Positions 10,755 to 22,497 of a stretch of 64,000 bases of DNA are shown piece by piece. A program made the translations under genes and the position numbers. The stretch is from Linum tenue (lineage: Eukaryota; Streptophyta; Magnoliopsida; Malpighiales; Linaceae): the NCBI GenBank assembly GCA_946122785.1, contig CAMGYJ010000008.1, forward strand, positions 55,314,963 through 55,378,962. The letters run 5' to 3'. Each line of letters starts with the position of its first letter. Position 1 is the stretch's first letter. Below the pieces are notes generated by a model that was not told where the DNA came from, searched no databases, and saw nothing but the letters and a program-made list of their open reading frames with translations.

Positions 10755-12615
10755 CTTCTTCTTCTTCTTCTTCTTCTTCATGCTTTGCAAGATTATCTTT
10801 TAATAAAAGATCGGCCAACTATGGCGATAATGAGATGTGCACTACTGTAACTGATGTTTATGCATGCATCCCTGTGTTGGATCTGTGATGGTTTTTGTTT
10901 TTAAAAAGAGAGTACTATGCGTGTTTGTTCATTGAGTCTTTTCATTGTTGTGCTTCCTTTTCCCTTGTCCCCAATCCTTCTTCCTGGAACCTCAATGGAT
11001 AGTAGATCAATAAGGACTATGGATCATGCGATTAAGTCGTCGATTTGGATATGGTTTGTTGTGATTTACAAAATAAGATAAATTCTCAATATGTTTATTT
11101 TTGGGTAAAGACTAATTATTAGCCTCACATTTTCTGTATTCTTTTTTATTAGTCAAATCTATTGAATTACAAATAATTAGTCAAATATCAATTTCCAGTT
11201 AGCAATTTTATTAGTAATATTGACTTGACAACATGATACTGACTTAGAAAAGACACATGAAGGTAAACAATCCAAAACTTTAGTATTTTAACTAAGAAAG
11301 GAGTTAGAAAATTATTAACGGTAATAGAAAAATGGTTAATATTTTGATGCATTACAAATGATTTGGCTAATTATTAGTAATTCAATAGGTTTGACTGATA
11401 AAAAAGAATGCAAAAAAGGTTTGACTAATATGTAGTAAGTACCCTTTGTTTGTTACCTAATTATACCACCTCTAACTACCACCCTCTATCACAATGTTAG
11501 AAGGGTGGTGAACACTGGTAGACGATGATAAATGGTGGTTAGTATATTTTTGTCACCAACAACAATAATAATTTTGTTTTTGTTTTTGGGCTTTCCTTTT
11601 TGTTCTTCCAGTCTTTCTAGCATTTAGTGAAGATCCTTAAAAAGATATTTATAAAACAAACCCCAGAACCAAGCGACTGTGGGACCCTCCAACGTTGAAA
11701 TTAGATATAAGTAAAAGTACATATTAACTTTAGAGGGGATTAACCTACCCACGCGCCATGTACTTGAGTGAGAGGGTAATATGCAAGATCCTAGACCTCC
11801 AATGATTTGCTGAACTTGTATGGGATTCATCCTACCTCTTGCGAGGATTTGTTGTGCCTCCTATGACTTGTTATGAATTTTAAGGAGTTCCCCCTATCTC
11901 TATGGAGATTTTTATGGGTCTAGAGTGTAGCTCAAGACATCTATGACAATATCTCTTAATTGCCAAGGATTTCAATGGAGCTATATATTGCCTCCCTCGC
12001 CAGAGGGACTTTGACATGCTTACTCCGTCGTAGATTACATTTGCTTCTTCTTCTTCTTCTTCATGCTTTGAAAAATTCTCGTGTGATAAAAGATCAACAA
12101 CTATGGCGATAATGAGATGCACACTACTATTGTAACTGATGCATACGCCTTGGTCGGATATGTGTTGGTTTACTGCTTTTTAAAAGACAATGCTATGTGT
12201 TTTTTTTTTCAATTGAGTCTTCTCTTATCTCCTTTATTGTGCTTCCTCTTCCCTTGTCTCCAATCCTTCTTTGTGGAAACTCAATGGATCGTGGATCAAC
12301 GCGATTAAGTCATCGATTTGAATCTAATTTGCTGTGATTTACAAAATAAGATAAATTCTCAAGATGTTTATGAATTTTTTTAAACTAATTATACCACTTC
12401 TGCACCCTCTATAACAATGGTAGGATGGTGGTGACGAGTGGTAGACAATGATAAATGATGATTTGTATGTTCTTACCGCCATGTTATTACTACCAATAAT
12501 AATTTTGTTTTTGTTTATAGGCTTCCCTTTTCGGTCTTCCAATAGAAAATCTAGCATTTGCTGAGGTTGTAAGGGATTCATCCTACCTTTTGAGAGGATT
12601 TGTTGTGCCTCCTAA
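10755..12615 (+). repeat. Diverged direct duplication of the gene's 3' flank
   Basis: Copy 1 (10755-11105 and 11455-11635) and copy 2 (12045-12375 and 12395-12560) share a TTC microsatellite, caactatggcgataatgaga, gtgatttacaaaataagata and aataattttgtttttgttt. The later segments ggattcatcctacc, ggatttgttgtgcctcct and gatttttatgggtctag also recur (11825-11925; 12575-12615 and 13030-13065). Each copy has since received its own insertion. The duplicated unit starts in what would be the dioxygenase 3' region, so a local duplication took the gene end but not the gene. Confidence 0.75.
11105..11440. mobile_element. Long-TIR MITE in duplicate copy 1
   Basis: The left arm (actaattattagcctcac, then attcttttttattagtcaaa) is matched in inverse at the right end (ggtttgactgataaaaaaga, gtttgactaatatgtagtaag). 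It is absent from the second copy of the duplication, so its insertion is seen directly. No clean target duplication was found. Confidence 0.65.
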
Positions 12616-12990
12616 GAGCAGTTGCATCGACTGTCTCTTCCTCATTTCATAGTGAGGTGGCAATGTAATTTGCTCTTTCATTGATGTAGCCCATCATTTC
12701 ATTTCTGAAATATTTCTTGAAGTGAAACACCAAATGAAATTGCAAATGGGCCTTGTTCTCATGTTTTGTCTTCCATTTTTATATTTGGTTTTCCTTTATT
12801 TGTAAAATAATTTGGATAAATATTTAGTTGTATTACATAAGTAAATTGGACCCACATATGAAATAAAAAGTAGATTGCATTGATGCACGAGAAATGAAAT
12901 TGATATGTTTTAAAATGATAAAAGTTGGTGAAGTGACATCATGGGGCCACATATGAAATAAAAATTCTACTTCATAGATGTGGATGGTCT
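12616..12990. mobile_element. PIF/Harbinger-like MITE in duplicate copy 2
   Basis: The ends GAGCAGTTGCATCGAC and, on the complement, GACCATCCACATCTAT are flanked by TAA (12613-12615, 12991-12993). Its absence at the matching place in copy 1 (cctcctatgacttgtta near 11855) supports insertion after the duplication. Confidence 0.7.
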
Positions 12991-13230
12991 AAAAAGGCTT
13001 GTTAGGAATTTTTAGGAGTTCTCCCAACTCTTTGGGGATTTTTATGGGTCTAGCCTTAATGGATTGCTAGGTTAAACGACAGCTTGTAGTAGACTGTACT
13101 GTGATGTGTCTAAAAAGGCTTGTTAGGAATTTTTAGGAGTTCTCCCAACTCTTTGGGGATTTTTATGGGTCTAGCCTTAATGGATTGCTAGGTTAAATGA
13201 CAGCTTGTAGTAGACTGTACTGTGATGTGT
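12991..13230 (+). repeat. Perfect-style tandem duplication, 120 bp x 2
   Basis: The block from taaaaaggcttgttagg to actgtgatgtgtc occurs twice, head to tail, with a period of exactly 120 bp. I saw one difference (aaacgac against aaatgac), so it is recent. It begins at the right edge of the MITE. Confidence 0.9.
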
Positions 13231-13249
13231 AATGTTATGTTATGTAATC

Positions 13250-14430
13250 AGTGGATGTATGCTTTTGTTTGTGTATTCTGCTAGTACTGTTCCATGTTAG
13301 TAGTGTTGAAAAAAACAAAGGGACCCTTCTTTGTGAAATTTACTGTGGGTCGGAAATGAAACAAAGTGATATAATCCATTAGCTGCAATTTCATCATTGT
13401 ATCCTTTTCTTAATGTAAAAAACTGAAGCCTACAGAACCATATTTTAGCCCAAACGAGGAGCCCGTGTGCACAATTACACAAAACAGGAGCCTAATTACT
13501 GTGTGCTATAAAGAATCCAATCATTCCATCTTTATTTGCAATATACGTGAACATTAAATTAACAATTTTTTTGAGAAGATCTAAACATAGTTCAAACTTA
13601 TTCGGCCTCTATTGGTAATATAAGCAACTCATACTTTATTAGATGTCGCTTTTGTTTCTAAAGAGAGAAAATAGTGCATCTGACAATTTCTGCTATCAGA
13701 TGAAAACATATGATACAACACCATGACAATCACGATGGCATCCAAACAAGCATAGTAAGTGTTACTAACTCAAAATAAAGCTCTCGAGGAGATGCGATAC
13801 CCTTAGCTAAGAATAAAAAGCACAATTCCCCTATGTTGATATAAATCACATAAAATCAAGAGTTAACAATTGTTGACAATTAAAAGTATGTTGCATTCGT
13901 AAATAATTCTTGCTAAGTAGCATCATGTCATTACATATTTACCTAAAACATATACTAACACTTAATTAGTGATTATTTTAAGCAGAACTATTTATGGTTC
14001 AAACTTATCTGACCATCATTGACAACACAAGCAGTTCACGCTACTATCAAACTTCAATTTTCCTTCTAAGAAAAGAAGACAAGTACACCAAACAAGTTCT
14101 AGTATCATATGATAACATACTCTACAACACACCCGAATCATGAAAGCTATGACAGCAGTCTGCAGAATTACACCCAAAAGATATTTGCTTCCTCTACTGA
14201 ACTCCAATCCATGTCATCCATACACCATGTTCACAAGATCATTACAATCCATCATATGTAAGACAACTCCAAGGGCATATAACATCTTTCATCAGTACCC
14301 ACCATGAGCCACAAACAAGAAGGTAGTAAGTTTAATCCTAAACAACATTGGTCTCTTGAAAATCCCATAAGAGTACAATTAGTTTCTAGGTTAAACCAAT
14401 CACTAGAATAGTGAAGTCACCTTTTTTTCA
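13250..14430. other. Gene-free stretch with a diverged direct repeat
   Basis: No coding region is recognisable. The block at about 13575-13740 (gttcaaacttattcggcctc) is echoed at about 13985-14160 (gttcaaacttatctgaccat) with much divergence. It may be 3' flank of the B3-type gene remnant that follows on minus. Confidence 0.5.
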
Positions 14431-14431
14431 A

Positions 14432-14993
14432 TCAACCACTGCGATCCTTTCTAGATCGACAAAATCCACTTCTCTTCCATGGCCGTTTCCTCCCAACTTC
14501 AGGATCGTTGCCAACATCACACCTTTCTTTGTGTATCTTCACCTGGATCAAACCCGATTCGGGCCTGTAGCTGAACTCGATTTTGTCTCAGACAGCCACG
14601 CCGTTCGCAGCAGCCAAGGCACGCCACCCATTACTGAACCGTCCCTGAAGCCCCTTCCCTACCGAGATTACAGAAATTGTCCACAATTTCCCACTTGGGT
14701 CCTGACGTTGAACAGTTTTCTTCAGTGACAACTTCGTGGCTTCAGAAAATCTCACCGCCATGCACATCATATGGGCCAAAAAGAACGACAGTAGAGTGTT
14801 AATGTTTTGATTATTGAAAAAACCAGGGTTATGAAACTAGTGCAGGAAATGAACTTCAGAACTTGTACCATATAAGTAGAACGTTCCATGTGCTTGTTGT
14901 AAACGGTTTGGAAGGAATCAGCCAAACTTGGAGGAGTGTTGTTGCCAGAAGAATGGCCTTTTCTGGACTTTGCCTTTGTTGGAGCTCCTCGTT
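14432..14993 (-). pseudogene. B3-domain (REM-like) transcription factor remnant
   Basis: On minus, a basic linker (RGAPTKAKSRKGHSSGNN, about 14990-14870) is followed after a short non-coding gap by a B3-like fold. The fold contains FSEATKLSLKK, GKLWTISVI, GRFSNGWRALAAANGV, then FSYRPESGLIQVKIHK. The order (strand, GW-x-x-F/L-x-x-x-NG helix, D-x-x-x-F strand) is that of plant B3 DNA-binding domains. An in-frame TGA at 14590-14588 falls between NGVAV and DKIEF, where the family usually has Gly-Asp. The frame then stays open to a natural stop at 14432. No start region can be assigned, so this is a truncated gene. Upstream (15000-15240) I see only AT-rich sequence. Confidence 0.65.
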
Positions 14994-15430
14994 TCCTCTA
15001 TAAACCTGTTTTTAACATTCACGAATCAAAGATAAGAAGACATTGGTATAATTAGTTAGTAAGAAAGAATTATAATCTGTGTTGAGAAGGAAAACAATGG
15101 CAAAAACAGGGAAATAGAGAGAGGGCAGAGAGTGAGAAAAACAAAGGATTGACCTTTTCTGGCTTTGAGTGATTTCTCTGTTTTGATTTTGATTGAGGGA
15201 GAAAGGAAGGGGAAAGGGCCGGGGTAGTTTAGTTTTATTTTTATTTTGTATAAATAATATTAAAAATAATAATTATCTATGTGGTAAAATTAAACAATTA
15301 ATTTTTTGCCATGTCATAAAAAAGATTCCATATCACTAAAGAGTTCGCCACTAACTAACAGTTGACCGGACGGAAAGTTAACGGTTTGGCTACTAAATTG
15401 TTTTCGAAAAGGTTTGGCAATTATTTTTTT

Positions 15431-16542
15431 TTTTTTTATAATGGCGATATTATTATTTATTGGAAAAAGGAAGAACAAGGTTCAGGAGAACTGAACCCTG
15501 AACCAGCAAACAGAGATAAACAAATGAAACAGAGGGAGAAGCGAAAAGGAAGAACCTCCACCAACGAGTAACAGCCCAATACACAAAGAAAAAATAGCCC
15601 GACGGACGAGACCGTCTCCGCTAAGACAAGGAAAAATACAGAAGCCGGGTAATCAGAGACGAGACATAACATCCGCAATCCAAGCCGAGGCGAGGTCTTT
15701 GTCGATCTTGGAGTGAGCTGAGAGCCATGAGATGACCACCCGAATAGCCTTCTGAGCAATCATTTTAGGTGGACAATGGGAGCTCTTAAAGATGCTTTGG
15801 TTTCGCTGAAGCCACACTGACCAAAACACGGCATGAAGAATGCAGAGGTTGAACCAATCATCAATAGAGTTGGGAGCCAATGATGTTTGATTATAAAACA
15901 TAGCATAGAGATCATTATCCAGGTTGCCAATCGAGCTCTTAGCCCTTTTGATGCGGCTCCAAACTTCTTGAACAAAACTACACCTGATGAAGAGATGTTC
16001 CGCATTTTCTTCATTACTGCAGCAAAGAGCACAACGATTAGCAAGGGCTAATCCTCTTCTTTTCAATGCATCCTGAGTTGGAACTTTCTTGTGCCATAGA
16101 GTCCAACAAAAGAAACAAACTTTAGTCGGTATGAACGGTTTCCAAATAGTAGTAGCCTCAAAGTTCTGAATGCCAGGGAATCTTTCCTGTATCAATTGCT
16201 TGTAAGTTGAATTGACTGAGAATGAGCCGTCTTGCTTTGTAGACCAAGATATCCTGCAGGGACTGTTAGCAGAGAGATGCAAATTTCTGCTGTTTAACAA
16301 ATCAAAAAGATTAACTCTCTCTCTATCCGCTCCTCCTCTCAAAGAGAAACGTAATTCAATATTCCAGTTTACCTCATTATTAGAGAAGGAGACCACATCA
16401 GCTATCCGTGCAGCGGGGAAAGAAGCAGCAGCAGCTACTCTAGGGAAGTCAATAGCAAAGATAGGATTTGTGGTCCATCTATCATGCCAGAAGGAGATGT
16501 GACCTCCCCCACCCGGATCAATGCAGGCATATTTCCAGAAAA
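15431..16542 (-). mobile_element. 5'-truncated L1 LINE insertion with poly(A) and 17-bp TSD
   Basis: The 17-bp target duplication ttggcaattattttttt is identical at 15414-15430 and 16543-16559. On minus the insert ends in an A-run (T-run on plus just after 15430), so it is a LINE that lost its 5' part during target-primed reverse transcription. It is distinct from the LINE at the left of the window, whose 3' end is not visible. Confidence 0.9.
15653..16542 (-). pseudogene. LINE ORF2 C-terminal part with zf-RVT domain
   Basis: About 295 residues remain of the region downstream of reverse transcriptase: ISFWHDRW near the start, a zf-RVT domain (ISWSTKQDGSFSVNSTYK, FIPTKVCFFCWTLWHKKVPT, RCALCCSNEENAEHLFIRC) and a C-terminal tail with NLCILHAVFWSVWLQRN. 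The Cys/His spacing RCALC-x10-HLFIRC is typical of plant L1 proteins. The ORF is uninterrupted to TGA at 15653 but lacks endonuclease and reverse transcriptase, so it cannot act. Apparent start residues lie in the target duplication and have no meaning. Confidence 0.85.
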
Positions 16543-16571
16543 TTGGCAATTATTTTTTTAAAATGAAAGAT

Positions 16572-16879
16572 TTGGTTATTATATTGTATTTATCCTAAAA
16601 ATAAGTACAATCCACATCCTTTTTTGGTGCAGATTTTTAATCCCTATCCCTGTCCTCCCAGCTTTTGAACACCTGAGGATAGGGTGTGCAACGGTTCGGT
16701 CCGATCCAGACCAAACTCATGAGAATTGGTTATTATATTGTATTTATCCTAAAAATAAGTACAATCCACATCCTTTTTTGGTGCAGATTTTTAATCCCTA
16801 TCCCTGTCCTCCCAGCTTTTGAACACCTGAGGATAGGGTTTGCAACGGTTCGGTCCGGTCCAGACCAAACTCATGAGAA
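16572..16879 (+). repeat. Tandem duplication, 154 bp x 2
   Basis: The block ggttattatattgtattt ... ccaaactcatgagaa is repeated head to tail with a period of 154 bp (16574 and 16728). The copies differ at only a few bases (gtgtgcaac against gtttgcaac). The duplication includes the left end of the MITE that follows. Confidence 0.88.
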
Positions 16880-17118
16880 TGACGGTTCATTAGTGGAAAA
16901 TATCTTAGGACCAAGGACCCGACCATCATTACGTTCTGTCATTTGGTCTGGTTCGGTCCGGTCCAAATATAAGTTCGGTCCATCATTTCTTCAATAATTG
17001 TAAAATTCATGTGGACCAAGAACCGAACCGCATTATAATCAATATGTTGCGGTCTGGTCGAAACTTTGGTTTGGTCCGGTGCGCTCCAGTCCCAGACCGA
17101 AGAATTGCACACCCCTAC
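16680..17118. mobile_element. hAT-like MITE (GGGTGTGCAA family)
   Basis: The left end tagggtgtgcaacggttcgg and the right end, which reads taggggtgtgcaattcttcg on the complement, are inverted repeats. The interior is rich in ggtccggtcc and ttcggtccgg in both orientations. The flanks tgaggat and gcgaggat may be an 8-bp target duplication. The left end exists twice because of the 154-bp duplication. Confidence 0.6.
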
Positions 17119-17270
17119 GCGAGGATAATCCATATAATGCACATCATCTAAGATGAAATCAAAGTTAAGAGGTGGCGCACATGTATTGATGGTATAGGAA
17201 AGGTGAAATCCATAATTTCAGAGTTGTGTTCTTTTAAAATTTTGGTGGATAATGAAGGAGATGAAAAAAG

Positions 17271-17794
17271 GGTTAATACCTTATTTTGCCTCGAATTATA
17301 CTCAAATTTTCTACTTTGACCCGTGGTTTCTGAATTTGCTCCCCTGGCCTGAACTATGCACCATACTTTCTTGCTTGGCTCGGCTCGGATTTTGAACGTC
17401 AAATTGGACGGTCAACTCCATTGACCGTAAGTCAAGTGCCAGGTCACTTGACATGTCAGCGAACCTGAAATAAAAAATTTGGATTTTGAATTTACAGAAA
17501 ATAGCAAAAACTAATTATGATTATTGTTATTTGATAGCGAAAATTATTATTTTTATTAGATAAAAAAAATAATTACAGAAATTCAAAATCTAAATATTTT
17601 ATTTCGAGTTCGCTGACGTGGCAAGTGACATGGCTCTTGACTAACGTTCAATGGAGTTGACTGTCCAATTTGGTTAAAACCCACGCTGGGTCAAACAAGA
17701 AAGTATAGTGCATAGTTCGGGTCAGGGGAACAATTTCAGAAAACATGGGCCAAAGTAGAAAGTAAGGTTATAGTTCGGCCATGAGTTTCTAACC
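17271..17794. mobile_element. Long-TIR MITE, arms about 210 bp
   Basis: The left arm (ggttaatacc, then ctactttgacccgtgg, aactatgcaccatactttct, tcaactccattgac) returns inverted on the right (gtcaatggagttgac-like, agaaagtatagtgcatagtt, ggttagaaactca on the complement). Arms this long with only about 100 bp between them fit a Mutator-like MITE. Flanks are A-rich, so the target duplication is unclear. Confidence 0.75.
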
Positions 17795-17799
17795 AAAAA

Positions 17800-18535
17800 A
17801 AAAAAAATGACATACAACTAGGAGCTACTCACCAATGATAAAAATAAATGATTTCCTTTAGGAGTTGTGGCAAATGAAACCACAAATTATTTTTGGCATT
17901 CTACTTAAGGGATCTGCTTGCTAAGGGGCGAAGTCAACCATAGGATTAAATTTAAAACCAGAGATAAGAAATGGATAAAAAAAAGGAGGGACTTATGCTA
18001 CGAGCTATTTACCCAAATCAATTTCCTCCTTCACGCGAAACTTCGAATTTAAACAAATATGCATATACTCATTGGGGGCAATCGATTATGAAATATTTCC
18101 AGAAATACAAATCAAAAGTAGAACCACTTGTGATTCTTGTATAAATTACCATATGGGCCCACGAATTTTGAAAAAAGACTTTTGGGTGGTATATATGAAA
18201 AATTTACATCTATTTTCTCAAGAGAATACTTATTTTTAATTTGTATATTGGTATTGATTGGATCGTTGTACGTACATACACTGATATTTGATTAATGAGT
18301 GTTCAACTCTTCTTTTAGCATAGACAAAAGTTACAATGAAAAAAGGTAAGCAAAATGATTCACAAGTTAATATCCTACCAAACAAAAAAATCACAAGCAT
18401 CCAAACGCGTCACAGAAGGTAGAAATGGATGAGTGAGTCAATCAACTTTACGAATGAAATTGATGATCAAAGAAGAAAGGGCGAACAAAGAAAAAAGGAA
18501 AACCCTAAGTGCTGGGACCAATGACATTTAGTTTG
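17800..18535. other. AT-rich gene-free stretch
   Basis: No open frame, inverted repeat or recognisable element is seen before the Mutator-like element begins. Confidence 0.5.
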
Positions 18536-18699
18536 CCAAATCTTTCGGCTTAGGATAGGGTGAGTAACCCTTTGTTACTCACCCGTGAGTAACCACCTAG
18601 GAACCGTTGATCTGGGGCGGACGGATCGTGTGGCTGTCATTGAAGCGGGATGGTCAGGGGCATTTTTGTCCGTTATTTGAATTAATGAGTTTCCCCTTT

Positions 18700-18982
18700 T
18701 GTCCGTTGCGAATCTTTCTGTGCGCGAGTTGGATTCGGATTTTGGAGAGAGAAACTACGAGCAGGGGAGCAGCAACTGAGAAACAAGGACGGCGATTCTC
18801 CATGATTGATCGACGGCGATAGAAACTGCGAGCAGCAGCTTCGAATCGAGCTTTCTGATTCTCCATAATTGATCGACGTGTGCGCGAGTTGGATTCGGTT
18901 TTTGTAGAGAGAAACTGCGAGCAGCCGCTGAGAAACAGGGGACGGCGAATCTTTTCTGATTCTCCATAATTGATCGACGACG
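18700..18982 (+). repeat. 160-bp tandem duplication in the transposase leader
   Basis: The block tgcgcgagttggattcgg ... ctccataattgatcgacg occurs twice, offset by 160 bp (18721 and 18881). It precedes a likely 5'-UTR intron (donor gag/gttaga near 18983, acceptor tttttgcag ending at 19147). It may duplicate the core promoter or leader. Confidence 0.75.
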
Positions 18983-19379
18983 AGGTTAGATATTAGTTTT
19001 TTTTATTCTTCCTGTTTAGCTAATCGAGTTTTCTGTTGATCTCTGGTTTCGTTGGAGGTTTTTCATTGCTGCTAGTCGAGCTTGTTTATGTTTAGCTAAT
19101 CGAGCTTGTTCATGTGTTATGTTCTTTGTGTTTTGGTGTTTTTGCAGTATTCTGGTGAGATGAGTTACGTAAATTGTGGCGATGTTGTTCCAATTGATAG
19201 ATCTGGTTCTTCAACCAGCGTTGTAGGATCTGGTTCTTCATCTAGTGCTGTTGGAACTGCTTCTTCATCTATCGATCTTGGATTTGATCATTAAGCTAAC
19301 TCTGGTGAATCAGGAGGTAAGATATACAAATTTCTTTGTTTATTGAAGTTTGTATAGTGTCGTAATTTGATTTTACCAT

Positions 19380-20045
19380 GCCTTATCATGTGGTAATTGA
19401 TTTTACAGTACATTATCATGTGGTAAAATATGGTAATTAGGAAGTTAAATGTGAGGGTTCTGTGTGATAATTGATTTTACCATGCCATACCATATGGTAT
19501 AGTGTGGTAATATGATTTTACCATGCCTTATCATGTGGTAATTGATTTTACAGTACATTACCATGTGGTAAAATGTGGTAATTAGGAAGTTAAATGTGAG
19601 GGTTCTGTGTGATAATTGATTTTACCATGCCATACCATATGGTATAGTGTGGTAATTTGATTTTACCATGCCATACCATGTGGTATAGTGTGGTAGTTTG
19701 ATTTTACCATGCCATACCATATGGTATAGTGTGGTAATTTGATTTTACCATGCCTTATCATGTGGTAATTGATTTTACAGTACATTACCATGTGGTAAAA
19801 TGTGGTAATTAGGAAGTTAAATGTGAGGGTTCTGTGTGATAATTGATTTTACCATGCCATACCATATGGTATAGTGTGGTAGTTTGATTTTACCATGCCA
19901 TACCATATGGTATAGTGTGGTAATTTGATTTTACTTTGCCATACCATGTGGTATAGTGTTGTAGTTTGATTTTACCATGCCATGCCATACCATATGGTAT
20001 AGTGTGGTAATTTGATTTTACCATGCCATACCATGGTGGTAACTC
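19380..20045 (+). repeat. Palindrome array in transposase intron 1
   Basis: Copies of ttttaccatgccataccat and atggtatagtgtggtaattt make a composite array around taccatatggta and the variant taccatgtggta. About six exact central palindromes and at least five CATGTG variants are seen. It fills most of the intron (19317-20137). Confidence 0.92.
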
Positions 20046-20322
20046 TTGTATCATGGCTGTAATTATTGGTATACATTGAGATTTCATATTGTTGTGGTGT
20101 GGAATCCATTTAATATGTTGTTTCATAATGTTTGTAGGTTTCAATGGTATAGATCCTACTGTTCGTGATTCTTGGAAGGACTTAGAGTTCAATACACCAT
20201 ATGATGCATATAATTTTTATGTTGATTATGGGAATCATGAAGGTTTTGGTGTGAGGATTTATAACCAATCAGCGTGTCCGAAGCTCAATGGTGGTTCTTC
20301 AGCTGTATATTATATCAAGTAT

Positions 20323-21953
20323 CACTACAAGAAAACTCATTTATAGTGGCTAAGAAAATTTGCCTCTATAATTAACTTATTTGCCTCTATATGTATCTAG
20401 AGGCAGATGATACTTTTGCCTCTAATACTCCAGTGGCTATAGCCCTGTAGAGGCAAATTTAGTGGCAAATAATATATGCTTCTAATTAGAGATATAGCGA
20501 CTAACATTTCAGCCGCTGATACCAATTTTATGGCCACACAATTTTGTCTTTAAAATGCATTTTAGCGGCAAACATTTTTATTCCTAAAAATAGAGTTTAT
20601 AAGACATAAAAATCTGCCTCTGTTTGTGTTTGTAGTGGCAAATAATATTCTGTATTGAAATATATTTTCAATTTATGTACATTATTTATACAATTAATTA
20701 TTAGCAATGGAGATTTTATTCATTTGGAATCATGAAATTCACAAGGGGAATCAGAATACAAGAATTCTATCAAAATACAAGAAAGTCACTCCCAAAATTA
20801 CAAACTATCAGTACATGATTTTCCCCCGATGAATAACTAGCAGTACATTCTCAAACACACAGAATCGATTATTGCCAATGCTAGAACACTATTTGTTGAA
20901 CCATCCTTAACTGCCTTCGTCAAACTTTCAGCGCATGCTCTCCACTTCAACCTGCACAGCAAAAGTCAAATGAATATTGAAATCAGTTCCACAAAATGCG
21001 AATGCTATCAAGGGTAAATATGTTTACCGAATATCACAGATCTACTCAAACAACAACCTGATACTTTAAGGGGTAACTGATATGGGGATTGCGCGATCGA
21101 ACTCTTGCAGATCTGTGATTGCGAACTGAGACAGTGCTTTTCTTCTTCAAATCGGCATGATGTTAGCATGAAAGATGAGGAACATGTGGCAGGGAGATCG
21201 ATTGAAGCAGCCTGAAAAGGACGGATTCGATCTCGATGTTTTTATTGAGTCTGGATCGGCGGTGCCGCTCGACGACGACTATGATGACCCAGCTCGACGG
21301 AGACGATGGAAGCAAGAGGGTGCTGACGATTTTTCTTTCATGAGATGGCTGGAAGATCGATATGGGTTTGAAGGGAGTGAAAGAGGATGATGGGTCAAAA
21401 AATGGCATTAGCAGTGGGAGAAGGAAGCGTCGAAGCGGAGAGCAGAGATGGACAGACTTAGTGTGCACTGTGAAGGGAGAGGAAAGAGGGCTTTGGGATG
21501 TCAAAAATCTCCATATCCCAACCCAACTTTTCATTTTCCTCTTTTTATGGTTACAATCTTTTTTTTTTTTTGAAAACTGCAACCTTTCCTTTTTATCTCC
21601 CCTAGAGTTATTATAAACTTGCCCTCTACAATTAATTGCGAGTCTTTTTAAAGTGATATATATGAATATTAAAGAGATATATTAGCTATAGCAACAAATA
21701 CTAACCATCTATTGAGGCAAAAAGATTATTAGTCACTAGAGATAATTGAGAGTTGCATAACTTAATAACTATAGAGACCATAACAAATACTATAGAGGCA
21801 AATCATATATTAGTAGTATATCTACTACCTTTAGAGGCACATAATAGTACCTATTGAGGCAAATTGTATATCCGTTGAATATACTATACTTCTAGAGGCA
21901 AATACAATATTTGCCTCAACAATTAGCCGCTATATATAGGTTTTCTTGTAGTG
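20323..21953. mobile_element. Second CACTA element, inside the transposase exon
   Basis: The ends CACTACAAGAAAACTC and, on the complement, CACTACAAGAAAACCT are flanked by TAT (20320-20322 and 21954-21956). Subterminal zones carry many atttgcctcta and tagaggcaaat motifs in both orientations. No full transposase is present; a 71-codon open frame at 21175-21390 (GDRLKQPEKDGFDLDVF, then an acidic Arg-rich part) has no family I recognise. Removing the element and one TAT joins the FAR1 domain exactly in frame. Confidence 0.94.
21175..21390 (+). CDS. Small ORF of unknown function in the CACTA interior
   Basis: Open frame of 71 codons starting MRNMWQGDRLKQ, with an acidic stretch DDDYDDPARRRRWKQ and ending RYGFEGSERG. 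It is not part of the MULE transposase and matches no domain I know. It may be exonic sequence captured by the CACTA element or a transposase remnant. The opposite strand is also open here, so coding status is uncertain. Confidence 0.25.
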   Translation: MRNMWQGDRLKQPEKDGFDLDVFIESGSAVPLDDDYDDPARRRRWKQEGADDFSFMRWLEDRYGFEGSERG

Positions 21954-22497
21954 TATTTTTGCAATAAGGAAGGTTGGAAAAGAGGTAGCGAGAATAACCC
22001 TGATAATGCAGGTGTTGTTGATACGACGGTTCGTGTTCGTAATGTTCCAGAACTCAGGGGTGGATGTAATGGTGCTTATATACGACTGAGGTGGTTTAAA
22101 GAGTTTAAATGCTACAAGATCTATCGTTGGTATAATGTGCACAACCATGACATGATTCCTGAGTCTCTGCGTCACTATGTGAGATCCAGTAGACGAATGG
22201 CTCCTGTGTATAAGATGTTGGCAGAGGTGAATGATGCTGCTGGTATTGGTGTGACTTCTTCGTATAATGCAATTAGTAGGGCTGGTGGTGGTCGGAAGTT
22301 TGTTGGGTTCACAAAGAATGATTTGAAGAGAACATTGCTGGATCCTGGGTTCTTTCATGAGGTGGAGGTTGATGTTGAAGAGAACATTGCTAGTATTTTT
22401 TGGGAAGATGGGAAGATGAGGATGGATTATCATTATTTTGGTGATTCAATTAGTTTTGATACTACTTACCGGACTAACAAAGAGTATCGGCCACTAG

